Shown: positions 40,686 to 48,893 of the stretch, in pieces | Layout: every line of letters starts with the position of its first letter | Position numbering within the stretch: the stretch's first letter is position 1 | Origin: JALHMQ01 sp020248785 | Lineage (GTDB): Bacteria; Pseudomonadota; Gammaproteobacteria; Burkholderiales; Burkholderiaceae_F | Assembly: GCA_046343415.1 (NCBI GenBank) | Contig: JBKDNL010000028.1 | Span: forward strand, 1-64,000 | Direction of reading: 5' to 3' | DNA length: 64,000 nucleotides | Translations under genes and position numbers: made by a program | Notes under the pieces: generated by a model | Told to the model about the DNA's origin: nothing | What the model saw: the letters and a program-made list of their open reading frames with translations, nothing else | Database searches by the model: none

Positions 40686-41699
40686 ATGGCAACCGTAACC
40701 CCCGCAGCCCTTTACCCGATCAACGCGGGTAACGGCACCACGACCGGCTCGTCTTTCAACACGACGCCGTCGCACTCCGGCACGTTCATCCCGACCATCT
40801 GGTCGGCCAAGATGAACGCCAAGTTCTATGCCGCGTCCGTGTACGCGAGCATCATGAACACTGACTGGCAGGGCGACATCAGCGGCCTCGGCGACAAGGT
40901 GATCATCAACACCGCGCCGGACATCACGATCAGCAACTACACGGTCGGTCAGAACCTGACCTACCAGTCGCCGACGCCGTCCACCGTCGAGCTGAACATC
41001 GACAAAGGCAAGGTCTTCGCCTTCGCCGTGTCGGACGTGCTCGCGTATCAGGCCAAACCTGACCTGATGGACACGTTCAGCAACGACGCCGCCGAGCAGA
41101 TGAAGGTCAACATTGACCGCGACTGCCTGCGCGACGTGCTGGTGGACTTCCTGGGCATGGCATCGGGCGCTGCCAACCGCGGCGCAACGGCCGGCGTGCG
41201 TTCTGGCGCGTTCAACCTCGGCACGGACAACGTCCCCATCGTCCTGACGGGTGCGAACGTCCTCGCGAAAATTCTGGAACTGGCCTCGGTACTGGACGAG
41301 CAGAACGTCCCCGAGTCGGATCGCTGGCTGGTGATCGACCCACTCACCCGCACGCTGCTGATGCAGTCGAACCTCGCCCAGGCGCAGTTCATGGGCGACG
41401 CGACGAGCCCGGTGCGCAACGGCATGATCGGCCGCATCGACCGCTTCACGGTGTACGTGAGCAACCAGCTCCCGCGTGCGCTCGCCGGCCAGAACTTCAC
41501 TGGCGGCGCGCAGGCTGGTGCGGTAGCCCGCCGGGCGATTCTCGCCGGCCATCGCAGCGCCGCGTGCTTCGCGTCGCAGATGACCAAGACCGAGACGCTG
41601 CGCAACCCGAACGACTTCGGCGATCTGGTGCGTGGTCTGCAGGTCTACGGCCACAAGGTCGTGCGAGCTGAGGCATTCGCCGTCCTGCTCGCGGCCTAA
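40686..41699 (+). CDS. Major capsid protein
   Basis: 337 residues beginning MATVTPAALYPINAGNGTTTG, with WSAKMNAKFYAASVYASIMNTDW, many Ser/Thr-rich loops and TVYVSNQLPR. It follows the scaffold gene and precedes the adaptor genes, the standard position of an HK97-fold coat protein. Strong ribosome site AGGAGG, which the stem-loop at 40613-40682 would sequester. Confidence 0.88.
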   Translation: MATVTPAALYPINAGNGTTTGSSFNTTPSHSGTFIPTIWSAKMNAKFYAASVYASIMNTDWQGDISGLGDKVIINTAPDITISNYTVGQNLTYQSPTPSTVELNIDKGKVFAFAVSDVLAYQAKPDLMDTFSNDAAEQMKVNIDRDCLRDVLVDFLGMASGAANRGATAGVRSGAFNLGTDNVPIVLTGANVLAKILELASVLDEQNVPESDRWLVIDPLTRTLLMQSNLAQAQFMGDATSPVRNGMIGRIDRFTVYVSNQLPRALAGQNFTGGAQAGAVARRAILAGHRSAACFASQMTKTETLRNPNDFGDLVRGLQVYGHKVVRAEAFAVLLAA

Positions 41700-41750
41700 T
41701 GAGTTGGGTGGGGGCTAACACCCCCACCCTCTCTAACCAAGGAGATCGAC

Positions 41751-42107
41751 ATGCCTTTCGCATCAACCCTCATCGCCTCGGGCCTGCACACCACGCAGAT
41801 TACCCCCGGCTCGGTTGCCGTTAACCTCACGGCCGCTGGCGCCACCCAGGCGACCGCCTTGGTGCTCCGTGACGAAGTCAACATCATCGGCACGGCGGCG
41901 GCCTCGACGGGCGTGCTGCTGCCGCAGACTGGCGTCGGCGACGACATCGTCGTCGTCAATGGCGGCGCGAACGCGGTGCTGGTGTACCCGCCCGTAGGCC
42001 ACCAGATCAACAGCCTTGCGGCCAACGCCGGCTACTCGCTGGCCGTGGCAAAAGCGGCCCGCTGCCTCCGCGTCTCCGAGACGCGATGGGTGGTGATCGC
42101 CGCCTAG
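41751..42107 (+). CDS. Probable capsid decoration or head protein
   Basis: 118 residues, beta-rich and low in charge (SVAVNLTAAGATQATALVLRDEVNIIGTAAA, DIVVVNGGANAVLVYPPVGHQINSL). AAGGAG precedes the ATG. Small beta-sheet proteins coded right after the coat protein are often decoration proteins; that is inference. Confidence 0.55.
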   Translation: MPFASTLIASGLHTTQITPGSVAVNLTAAGATQATALVLRDEVNIIGTAAASTGVLLPQTGVGDDIVVVNGGANAVLVYPPVGHQINSLAANAGYSLAVAKAARCLRVSETRWVVIAA

Positions 42108-42118
42108 GCGAGCGCTAA

Positions 42119-42130
42119 CTAACGTGTTAG
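42119..42130. promoter_or_regulatory. Late palindrome-like site 3 (CTAACGTGTTAG)
   Basis: Perfect match to CTAACRTGTTAG, 48 bases before the next gene start. Confidence 0.6.
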
Positions 42131-42178
42131 ACTGAAAGGGCAGGCTGCGAGGCTTGCCCTTTCCCTTTGTGAGCGACC

Positions 42179-42823
42179 ATGCCGACCATCACCGCGCAGT
42201 CCATCGTTGACAAGGCGCAGACCATCCTGCAGGACACGCCTGGCATGCGCTGGTCGGACTCAGAGCTGCTGGGCTGGCTTAATGACGGCCAGCGCGAAAT
42301 CTGCTCGCTGCGGCCCTCCGCGAAGACGCGCTCGGCCACGCTGACGCTCGTCGCCGGCACGCGCCAGACGCTGCCCGACTCGGCCACCATGCTCATCGAG
42401 GTGATGCGCAACATGCCAGGCGGCTCGCCCGGCGCGGCCATCCGCAAGACCGACCGCGAGACGCTCGACTCGTTTGTCCCCGGCTGGCACACGCTGTCGC
42501 CGGTCGCGACCTTGCAGAACTTCGCGTACGACCCGAGCGTGCCGGAGCAGTTTTGGGTCTACCCGCCGGCCGTCGCCAGCACGCAGATCGAAGCGGTGAT
42601 CGCGGAGCGCCCGACCGACGTGGCGCTTGCCAACCCTATCGACCTGGACGACATGTACTCGAACGCGCTTATGGACTACGTGCTGTATCGCGGCTACAGC
42701 AAGGACGCCGAGCACGAGGGCAACCGCGCCCTGGCGGTTGCGTACCGCCAGTCGTTCGAGAACACCCTGGGCCTGAAGGCCACGGGCGACGCCGCCGCTG
42801 TCAAGAAGCCCTCGGTGGAGTAA
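42179..42823 (+). CDS. Head-tail adaptor protein, DUF6682-like
   Basis: 214 residues: VDKAQTILQDTPGMRWSDSELLGWLNDGQREICSLRP, then ANPIDLDDMYSNALMDYVLYRGYSKDAE. This is the pattern of DUF6682-type short-tail adaptor proteins placed below the portal. Next gene starts three bases later. Confidence 0.75.
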   Translation: MPTITAQSIVDKAQTILQDTPGMRWSDSELLGWLNDGQREICSLRPSAKTRSATLTLVAGTRQTLPDSATMLIEVMRNMPGGSPGAAIRKTDRETLDSFVPGWHTLSPVATLQNFAYDPSVPEQFWVYPPAVASTQIEAVIAERPTDVALANPIDLDDMYSNALMDYVLYRGYSKDAEHEGNRALAVAYRQSFENTLGLKATGDAAAVKKPSVE

Positions 42824-42826
42824 ACG

Positions 42827-43486
42827 ATGGCCGCACTGTCCGCTTTCTACGCCGAGATCGAGCTGCAGGCCCCCTCGGTGCCGCGGCCGGTGATCGACCA
42901 CGCCGCGCGCAACGCGTGCATCGAGTTCGCCGACCGCTCCAAGGTGCTGCAGGTGACAAGCGACCCGCAGGACTTGCAGGCCAACGTCGCCGACTATGAC
43001 CTTGACCTGCCGCCCGGCACGCAACTCGTGAAGCTGATGGCCGTGTGGGTCTACGACGATCCGCCGCTGGCGCTTGTTTCGCCTGAGCAGGTGTACGCCG
43101 CCGCCGAGCTGTACGGGACGGGCGACGCCAGCCGGCCGCGCTACGCCTTCGTGCGCACGCCGGAGTCATCCATCGTCACGCTCGCACCGCGACCGGCGGT
43201 AAATGCGGCCGGCGCGCTGCGCTGCCGCTTCTCGTACAAGCCAACTCGCACAGCGACCGCCGTGGATGACACGCTGGTCAACAACTGGTACGAGGAAATC
43301 TGTGCTGGCGCCCTCGCGCGCTTGCGCATGATTCCCAACAAGTCGTGGAGCAACCCGACGCAGGCGGCGGTCGACCGGCAGGTGTTCATGGCCGGCGTCT
43401 CGCGCGCCGTGGCGCAAGCGCATACGAGCGGCACCGTGACGCAGGGCGCGGTGATCGGCCCGCGCATCTTCTGGAGCAAACGATAA
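42827..43486 (+). CDS. Tail adaptor/tubular protein A-like
   Basis: 219 residues: MAALSAFYAEIELQAPSVPRPVIDHAARNACIEFADRS, DLPPGTQLVKLMAVWVYDD, LVNNWYEEICAGALARLRMIP. Pattern and order fit the second ring protein of a short tail. Its TAA overlaps the next ATG. Confidence 0.7.
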   Translation: MAALSAFYAEIELQAPSVPRPVIDHAARNACIEFADRSKVLQVTSDPQDLQANVADYDLDLPPGTQLVKLMAVWVYDDPPLALVSPEQVYAAAELYGTGDASRPRYAFVRTPESSIVTLAPRPAVNAAGALRCRFSYKPTRTATAVDDTLVNNWYEEICAGALARLRMIPNKSWSNPTQAAVDRQVFMAGVSRAVAQAHTSGTVTQGAVIGPRIFWSKR

Positions 43487-43833
43487 TGCCGGCCACCTAC
43501 GACCTCACGATCTACAACGGCGCGACCTTCAACCAACAGTTCATCTGGCGCGACAGCGCCGGAGCGCTGGTCAACCTGACGGGCTTCTCCGCGCGCATGC
43601 AAATTCGCGCGAACAAGGCGGCGACGACCTTCATCCACGAGCTAACCAACCTGAACGGCGGCATCGCCCTGGGCGACGCGGCCGGCACGATCAACTTGAC
43701 GATCCCCGCCGCTACCACGGCCGGGTTCACGGTCAAGAAGGGCGTCTACGACCTTGAGCTGGTGTCCGGCTCCGGCGTCGTGACCCGACTGGTCGAAGGC
43801 GCAGTGGTCTTCTCGCCGGAGGTGACGCGGTGA
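43486..43833 (+). CDS. Hypothetical tail protein, beta-rich
   Basis: 115 residues: DLTIYNGATFNQQFIWRDSAGALVNLTGFSARMQIR, then GTINLTIPAATTAGFTVKKGVYDLELVS. An all-beta small domain found next to fibre genes in many phages, probably a fibre-attachment or baseplate-type module. Confidence 0.6.
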   Translation: MPATYDLTIYNGATFNQQFIWRDSAGALVNLTGFSARMQIRANKAATTFIHELTNLNGGIALGDAAGTINLTIPAATTAGFTVKKGVYDLELVSGSGVVTRLVEGAVVFSPEVTR

Positions 43834-46535
43834 CGGACACCGTCATCGTCACCGAAACCAACACCGTCCTCAGTGTCATCGGCAGCGAACCGCAGGTCAT
43901 CGTTGCCGACCCGCAGGTTGAGACGGTCGCGGTTTCGACGACCGACACCGTGGTGGCCGTGCAGGACGCCACGCCGTCGCTCGCGGTCAGCGATCAGACC
44001 GGCGTCGTCACCGTCGTCCAAGAGCTGTTCCAGACCGTCGAAGTTGTTGCCCAGGGGCCACAAGGCCCGCCGGGCAGCGGCAGCGTGTGGGGCAGCATCA
44101 CCGGCACGCTGTCGAACCAGACCGACCTGCAGAACGCCCTGAACGCCAAGGCCGACGCCTCGGCGCTGGCGGGCTACGCGCTTGTCTCGCGGCTGATCTC
44201 CGCCGGCACCGGCCTGACCGGCGGGGGCTCGCTCGCGGCCGACCGCGCGCTGGCGTTTGATACCGCCTGGGGCGACGCGCGGTACGTGCAGCCGGCTGCT
44301 TTGTCTGTCTACGCGCTTGTCTCGCGGCTGATCTCCGCCGGCACCGGCCTGACCGGCGGGGGCTCGCTTGCGGCCGACCGCACGCTCTCCGTGGTGGACG
44401 ACACCACAACGCAGCGCGTGCAGGTTGCGCTTGCCGGGACGCTGGTGGGTACACGCCGCCGGCTGAACTTCATCCAAGGTGCGAACGTCACGCTGTCGGT
44501 GGTGGACGACACGGTCAACAACGATGTGGATGTCACCATCGCGGCCACTGGCGGGGGTGGGGGCGGCACTCCGGGCGGCAGCAGCCAGCAGGTGCAGGTC
44601 AATAACGCAGGCGCGTTTGCTGGCTTTGCTGGCTTCACCTACGACAGTGTTGGCGGCAGACTCACCATTGGAAATGGATCAGGATTCTCGTCTACTGTTG
44701 ACGGAGTGCGCCTTGGCAGCGCCGACGCCGCACAACAATACGCGGTGCGCGTCTCCGGCGGGCAAGAGGCTTACTTTGGTGCTTGGGCCACTGGCGGTTA
44801 CGTCGGCACCCGGACGAACCACCCGTTCGAGTTCTACACGAACAATTTAATGCGTGGGTCGATTAGCGCCGCTGGGGTCTGGACGTTTGGCGGCGATGTC
44901 TCCATTACCGGAGCGTCACGCCGCATCATCATCGGCAGTGCCAATGACGGCACGGCCACGCTGTTCCAGGGCTCGACCCTGAACGCCAGCACGATCTTCG
45001 GCGCGGTGCCCAACGGCGCGAGCACGGTGGGCGGCATCCGCGTCTACGGCGGCTCGTCCGGGACGAACACGACCTTCGCGCAAATCGCCATCGACGGAGC
45101 GGGCGGCTTCGCTTCGGTCGATTCAAGCCACAACGCCATAGGCGGCTTTTCCCTGCCCCTCCGCTTTCGGATGACGACGGCGGGCGCGGTCACCACGCGG
45201 GCCACGCTGTTCAACAACGGCAACTTCAACATCGGCCCGACGCTGACTGATCCGAACGTGATGCTCCGGGTCGAGGGCAGTGTGCGATTCGATCCGCCAG
45301 GAGGCAAGCTGCTCGGGCTGAACGTCGCATCATCGGCGTGGATGTCCACCACCAGCGGCATCGAGTTCGCGCGCGCTGGCAACGCCATCATCTCATACAA
45401 CAACGGCCCGGCCGTTCAGATCAGCAGCAACACGTTCTTCGACGGCACGTCGTGGGTCTACGCGAACACGGGCGTCGCCGGGGTGCTGAACATCAACGGC
45501 GGCACGCTCAACTGGCTCAATGCGCCCAGCGGGACGGGCGGCGCGAACCTGACGCTGGCTTCGCGGTTCAGCGTCAACGGCAACGGCAACGCGGTGATCG
45601 GCGCCCCCGTCGCGGGCAACGCACTGTCGCTGTTCTCGGGCGCCCTGTTCACGCCGGGCGCCAACCCCACGGGCGCAGCCCTGCGCGTGCAAGGCTCGTT
45701 CGGCGGCGGCATCGTCATCGAGGACACGTCGTTTTGGGGCTTTTGGGCGGACGGCGCCGGCGCAAACCTGCGCTTCGGCAGCTCGCCGGACATCGCAACC
45801 GGGTTCACGATTCGCGCGACGCTGTCGTCGCTCGGCAACTTCACCACGGCTAACTACTTCGCCACGGGAGCGACCGGCTTCCGGCACACCGATGGCGGAA
45901 CGGGAGCGTACTTCGAGCTCCGAGCGTGGGATGCGGGCGGTGGGTGGCGCCCGACCAGCTTTTTCGTCAGCAACGCCGGAGAAGCGGCGACCCGCCGCTT
46001 CGACTTCAGCTCAAGCGGCAATCTCGTTGCGTGGGCGCAATCAAACTTTAACGGCTTCGAGGTGATCGCCGGCACGTCAAACGTCCCAGCGATCACACTG
46101 CACAAGAGCGGCAACTACGCCGCCCGCATGTACTTGAACGGCAACAACCGCTTCTCGTTCGGCTCGTTCAGTGCCCCCGAAGACGTGTTCATGATCGACT
46201 TCGGCGGGACGACTTTCCTGCGCAGCACGGGGCCGACGCACTGGTGGTGGGACACCGACCACCGCACGTTCGGCATCCACGTCAACAGCAACCTCGCGTA
46301 CTTCATGCGCGGGGGTGTGAACGACCCCAACTGGACGACGGTCACGGACCGCTACGGCACTTCGCGCTGGCCGATGGTGATGGACTTGAACAGCGGCAAC
46401 ATGGAGATGGGCAACGACCTGCGCACGGGCGGCAAGTTCTTCGGTCGCTACGCCGGCAACGGGCTGGCGGCGGTGATCCTCTCGACGGCCAGCCCCTCGG
46501 GCGGCGCGGACGGCGATCTGTGGCTACGGTACTGA
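43830..46535 (+). CDS. Tail fibre protein
   Basis: 901 residues. The N-terminal region is strand-rich and acidic (VIVTETNTVLSVIGSEPQVIV), then a collagen-like GPQGPPGSG, then two copies of YALVSRLISAGTGLTGGGSL, then a long Gly/Asn/Thr-rich shaft and ends SGGADGDLWLRY. It starts four bases inside the previous gene. Architecture is that of a trimeric receptor-binding fibre; no enzymatic domain is seen. Confidence 0.8.
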   Translation: MTDTVIVTETNTVLSVIGSEPQVIVADPQVETVAVSTTDTVVAVQDATPSLAVSDQTGVVTVVQELFQTVEVVAQGPQGPPGSGSVWGSITGTLSNQTDLQNALNAKADASALAGYALVSRLISAGTGLTGGGSLAADRALAFDTAWGDARYVQPAALSVYALVSRLISAGTGLTGGGSLAADRTLSVVDDTTTQRVQVALAGTLVGTRRRLNFIQGANVTLSVVDDTVNNDVDVTIAATGGGGGGTPGGSSQQVQVNNAGAFAGFAGFTYDSVGGRLTIGNGSGFSSTVDGVRLGSADAAQQYAVRVSGGQEAYFGAWATGGYVGTRTNHPFEFYTNNLMRGSISAAGVWTFGGDVSITGASRRIIIGSANDGTATLFQGSTLNASTIFGAVPNGASTVGGIRVYGGSSGTNTTFAQIAIDGAGGFASVDSSHNAIGGFSLPLRFRMTTAGAVTTRATLFNNGNFNIGPTLTDPNVMLRVEGSVRFDPPGGKLLGLNVASSAWMSTTSGIEFARAGNAIISYNNGPAVQISSNTFFDGTSWVYANTGVAGVLNINGGTLNWLNAPSGTGGANLTLASRFSVNGNGNAVIGAPVAGNALSLFSGALFTPGANPTGAALRVQGSFGGGIVIEDTSFWGFWADGAGANLRFGSSPDIATGFTIRATLSSLGNFTTANYFATGATGFRHTDGGTGAYFELRAWDAGGGWRPTSFFVSNAGEAATRRFDFSSSGNLVAWAQSNFNGFEVIAGTSNVPAITLHKSGNYAARMYLNGNNRFSFGSFSAPEDVFMIDFGGTTFLRSTGPTHWWWDTDHRTFGIHVNSNLAYFMRGGVNDPNWTTVTDRYGTSRWPMVMDLNSGNMEMGNDLRTGGKFFGRYAGNGLAAVILSTASPSGGADGDLWLRY
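44174..44381 (+). repeat. Two 73-base direct repeats in the fibre gene
   Basis: 44174-44246 and 44309-44381 are identical apart from one base, a period of 135 bases (45 residues). They encode YALVSRLISAGTGLTGGGSL twice. Confidence 0.95.
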
Positions 46536-46538
46536 CCC

Positions 46539-47003
46539 ATGCCGATGAGCTACAACGACAACGGGACGTGGCGCACCATCACGGGCCTGTTTTACAACGA
46601 CAACGGGACGTGGCGCACGATCAACGCGGCTTGGTACAACGACAACGGAACGTGGCGGCAGGTCTACTCGTCGGCCGCGCCGATGTCGCTGTCCAAGGAC
46701 GGCGACGCGTCGGGCACTTACTTCGGCTCGTTCAACGGAGACAGCGGCAACGCCGAGACCAACACCGTCACGATTTCTGTCTCGGGCGGCGTGGGGCCGT
46801 TCACGTACTCGTGGTCGTATGTCAGCGGCGACCCGGCCACCGTCAACAGCCCTAGCAGCGCCAGCACGTCGTTTACCCGAGTCGGCACGGTGCCCAGCAG
46901 CGCCGGCGGCACGTACCGATGCACGGTGACGGACACGGGCAATGGCGGCGCGACCGCCACCATTGACGTAATCGTCTTTACAGATTACGAACTGAACTTC
47001 TAA
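46539..47003 (+). CDS. Tail-associated protein with NDNGTW repeats and an Ig-like domain
   Basis: 154 residues. Three tandem units YNDNGTWRTI fill residues 5-43; the C-terminal domain (about 50-150) is Ig/PKD-like (VTISVSGGVGPFTYSWSYVSGD, GTYRCTVTDTGNGGATATID). It starts three bases after the fibre gene. Ig-like domains on tails aid weak surface binding. Confidence 0.65.
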   Translation: MPMSYNDNGTWRTITGLFYNDNGTWRTINAAWYNDNGTWRQVYSSAAPMSLSKDGDASGTYFGSFNGDSGNAETNTVTISVSGGVGPFTYSWSYVSGDPATVNSPSSASTSFTRVGTVPSSAGGTYRCTVTDTGNGGATATIDVIVFTDYELNF

Positions 47004-47015
47004 CTAACGTGTAAG
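47004..47015. promoter_or_regulatory. Late palindrome-like site 4 (CTAACGTGTAAG)
   Basis: One mismatch to CTAACRTGTTAG, 27 bases before the 47043 start, with AGATAAT directly after it. Confidence 0.55.
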
Positions 47016-47042
47016 ATAATGACTCCCCAAGGAGAACCGACG

Positions 47043-47249
47043 ATGCAACAGCAGCTCAAAGTGCCCCCGCAGCTCACCGTGACCCTAGCGCCGGACGCGT
47101 GGAACTTGGCCGAGCAGCTCATTACCAACGCGCCGATGAATCAGGTCGAGGGGCTGGTCAACACCATTCGCGGCCAACTGCACCAGCAGGTCGTGGCGTT
47201 TAACGCGCCGCCGGCAGCACCCGACGCCCCGGTCGCGCCGAAGGAGTAA
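47043..47249 (+). CDS. Hypothetical small late protein
   Basis: 68 residues: MQQQLKVPPQLTVTLAPDAWNLAEQLITNAPMNQVEGLVNTIRGQL and a Pro/Ala tail. AAGGAGA precedes the ATG at 47043. No family recognised. Confidence 0.6.
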   Translation: MQQQLKVPPQLTVTLAPDAWNLAEQLITNAPMNQVEGLVNTIRGQLHQQVVAFNAPPAAPDAPVAPKE

Positions 47250-47252
47250 GCG

Positions 47253-48893
47253 ATGGCGGTGGCCGGCACCCGCAGCTTTACGGGGCTGATGCCCCGTAAA
47301 ACCACGGACATGCTGCCGGCCGCAGCAGGGCAGGTCGCGTCCAACGCGAAGTTCAGTCAGGGGGTGCTCGACCCCTGGCGCGCGCCCGCCACGATCCTGG
47401 CGCTGTCGTCGGTGGGGGTTGTGCAGACGGTCTACCGTTTCGGGCAGAACAACCCGAACGAGAACCAGTTCTGGTTCGAGTGGACGACCGACGTGAACGT
47501 CGTCAAGGGGCCGGTGCCGGGCGACACGCAGGAGCGCACGTACTGGACGGACGGCACCTTCCCGAAGAAGACCGACGCGACCATCGCCACAGTCGCGCCG
47601 CCGTACCCGACCAACTCGTATCGCCTCGCGGTGCCCGGCCCTGGCCGCGCACCGTTCGGCGCGTACACGCCCTCGGTGAGCGTCGGGGGCACGCCCACCA
47701 ATGCCAACGACCCGCAGACCTCAGCCGTCTACGCAGTGACCTACGTCACCGCGTGGGACGAGGAGAGCCAGCCGTCGGCCGTCAGCAGCCTCGTGGCGTT
47801 CCGGCCGGGGCAGACGGTCACGGTGACGCTGCCGACCGCACCGGGCGGCGCCTACAACATCAACCGGGTGCGCATCTACCGCTCAAACACCGGCACCAGC
47901 CGCACGAGCTTCCAGTTCGTTGACGAGCGCCCGGTCGGCACCGTGAGCTACGCCGACACCAAGGCGTCGAGCGCGCTGGGCGAAGTGATGCAGACGTTCG
48001 ACTGGATCGCCCTGCCGGACAACGCCATCGGCTTGCGCTACCACGGCAACGAGATCATGTCGGCGTTCTTCGGCAACACGCTGGCCTTCAGCGAGCCGGG
48101 CGTGCCGTACGCGTGGCCGGCGAAGTACTACCAAGCCTTCGACGCACCCATCGTCGGCACGGGCTCGTTTCAGCAGTCGACGTTCGTGGGCACCACGCGC
48201 GGCTGTTTCCTCGTGACCGGCGTCGATCCTGGCGCCATGTCGGTCGAGCAGATCAAGGATGCGCCCTCGTGCGTGGCGAAGAACTCCGTGGTCGAGATGC
48301 TCGGCGGCGTGGTGTGGGCCTCGGCGGACGGCCTGTGGTACGTCGGGCCGGGCGGCATGCGCAGCCTGACCGAGGACATCCTCACCAGCGATCAGTGGAA
48401 GACGTACACCCCGGCGTCGATCAAGGCGTACGTCTACGGCAGCCTGTACATCGCCAGCTTCAACAACGGCTCGCCGGGCACGCTGATCTTCGACTTCGAC
48501 CAAAAGGGCGCCAGCTTCACGACCAGCGACCAGTTGTTCAGCGCCGGGTACTGGGAGCGCCAGCGCGATGCGCTGTACGTCGTGCAGTCGAACACCAGCC
48601 TGCGGCGCTGGGACGCCGGCGCTGCGCTCACGTTTACGTGGCGCAGCAAGGAGTTCCGCTTCCCTATGACCAAGGCGATGAGCTGCGCCAAGGTGGAGGC
48701 CGACGCCTACCCCATCACGTTTCGCCTGTTCGCCGACGGCGTGCAGCGCGGCTCTGACATCACCGTCAGCAACGCGCGCTCGTTCCGCCTGCCGGCCGGC
48801 CGCGCCACGACGTACTCGTTCCTCCTGACCGGCTCTGCCCGCGTGATCGGCGCGTTCATAGCTGAGTCGCCGGAGGAGCTGGGGCAAGCATGA
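47253..48893 (+). CDS. Tail nozzle/tubular protein B-like structural protein
   Basis: 546 residues, beta-rich throughout: RSFTGLMPRKTTDMLPAAAGQVASNAKFSQGVLDPWR at the start, a fibronectin-like insert (TYVTAWDEESQPSAVSSLVAF), then propeller-like repeats (FVGTTRGCFLVTG, GGVVWASADGLWYVGPGG, LYIASFNNGSPGTLIFDFD). This matches the nozzle protein that closes short tails. Confidence 0.75.
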   Translation: MAVAGTRSFTGLMPRKTTDMLPAAAGQVASNAKFSQGVLDPWRAPATILALSSVGVVQTVYRFGQNNPNENQFWFEWTTDVNVVKGPVPGDTQERTYWTDGTFPKKTDATIATVAPPYPTNSYRLAVPGPGRAPFGAYTPSVSVGGTPTNANDPQTSAVYAVTYVTAWDEESQPSAVSSLVAFRPGQTVTVTLPTAPGGAYNINRVRIYRSNTGTSRTSFQFVDERPVGTVSYADTKASSALGEVMQTFDWIALPDNAIGLRYHGNEIMSAFFGNTLAFSEPGVPYAWPAKYYQAFDAPIVGTGSFQQSTFVGTTRGCFLVTGVDPGAMSVEQIKDAPSCVAKNSVVEMLGGVVWASADGLWYVGPGGMRSLTEDILTSDQWKTYTPASIKAYVYGSLYIASFNNGSPGTLIFDFDQKGASFTTSDQLFSAGYWERQRDALYVVQSNTSLRRWDAGAALTFTWRSKEFRFPMTKAMSCAKVEADAYPITFRLFADGVQRGSDITVSNARSFRLPAGRATTYSFLLTGSARVIGAFIAESPEELGQA

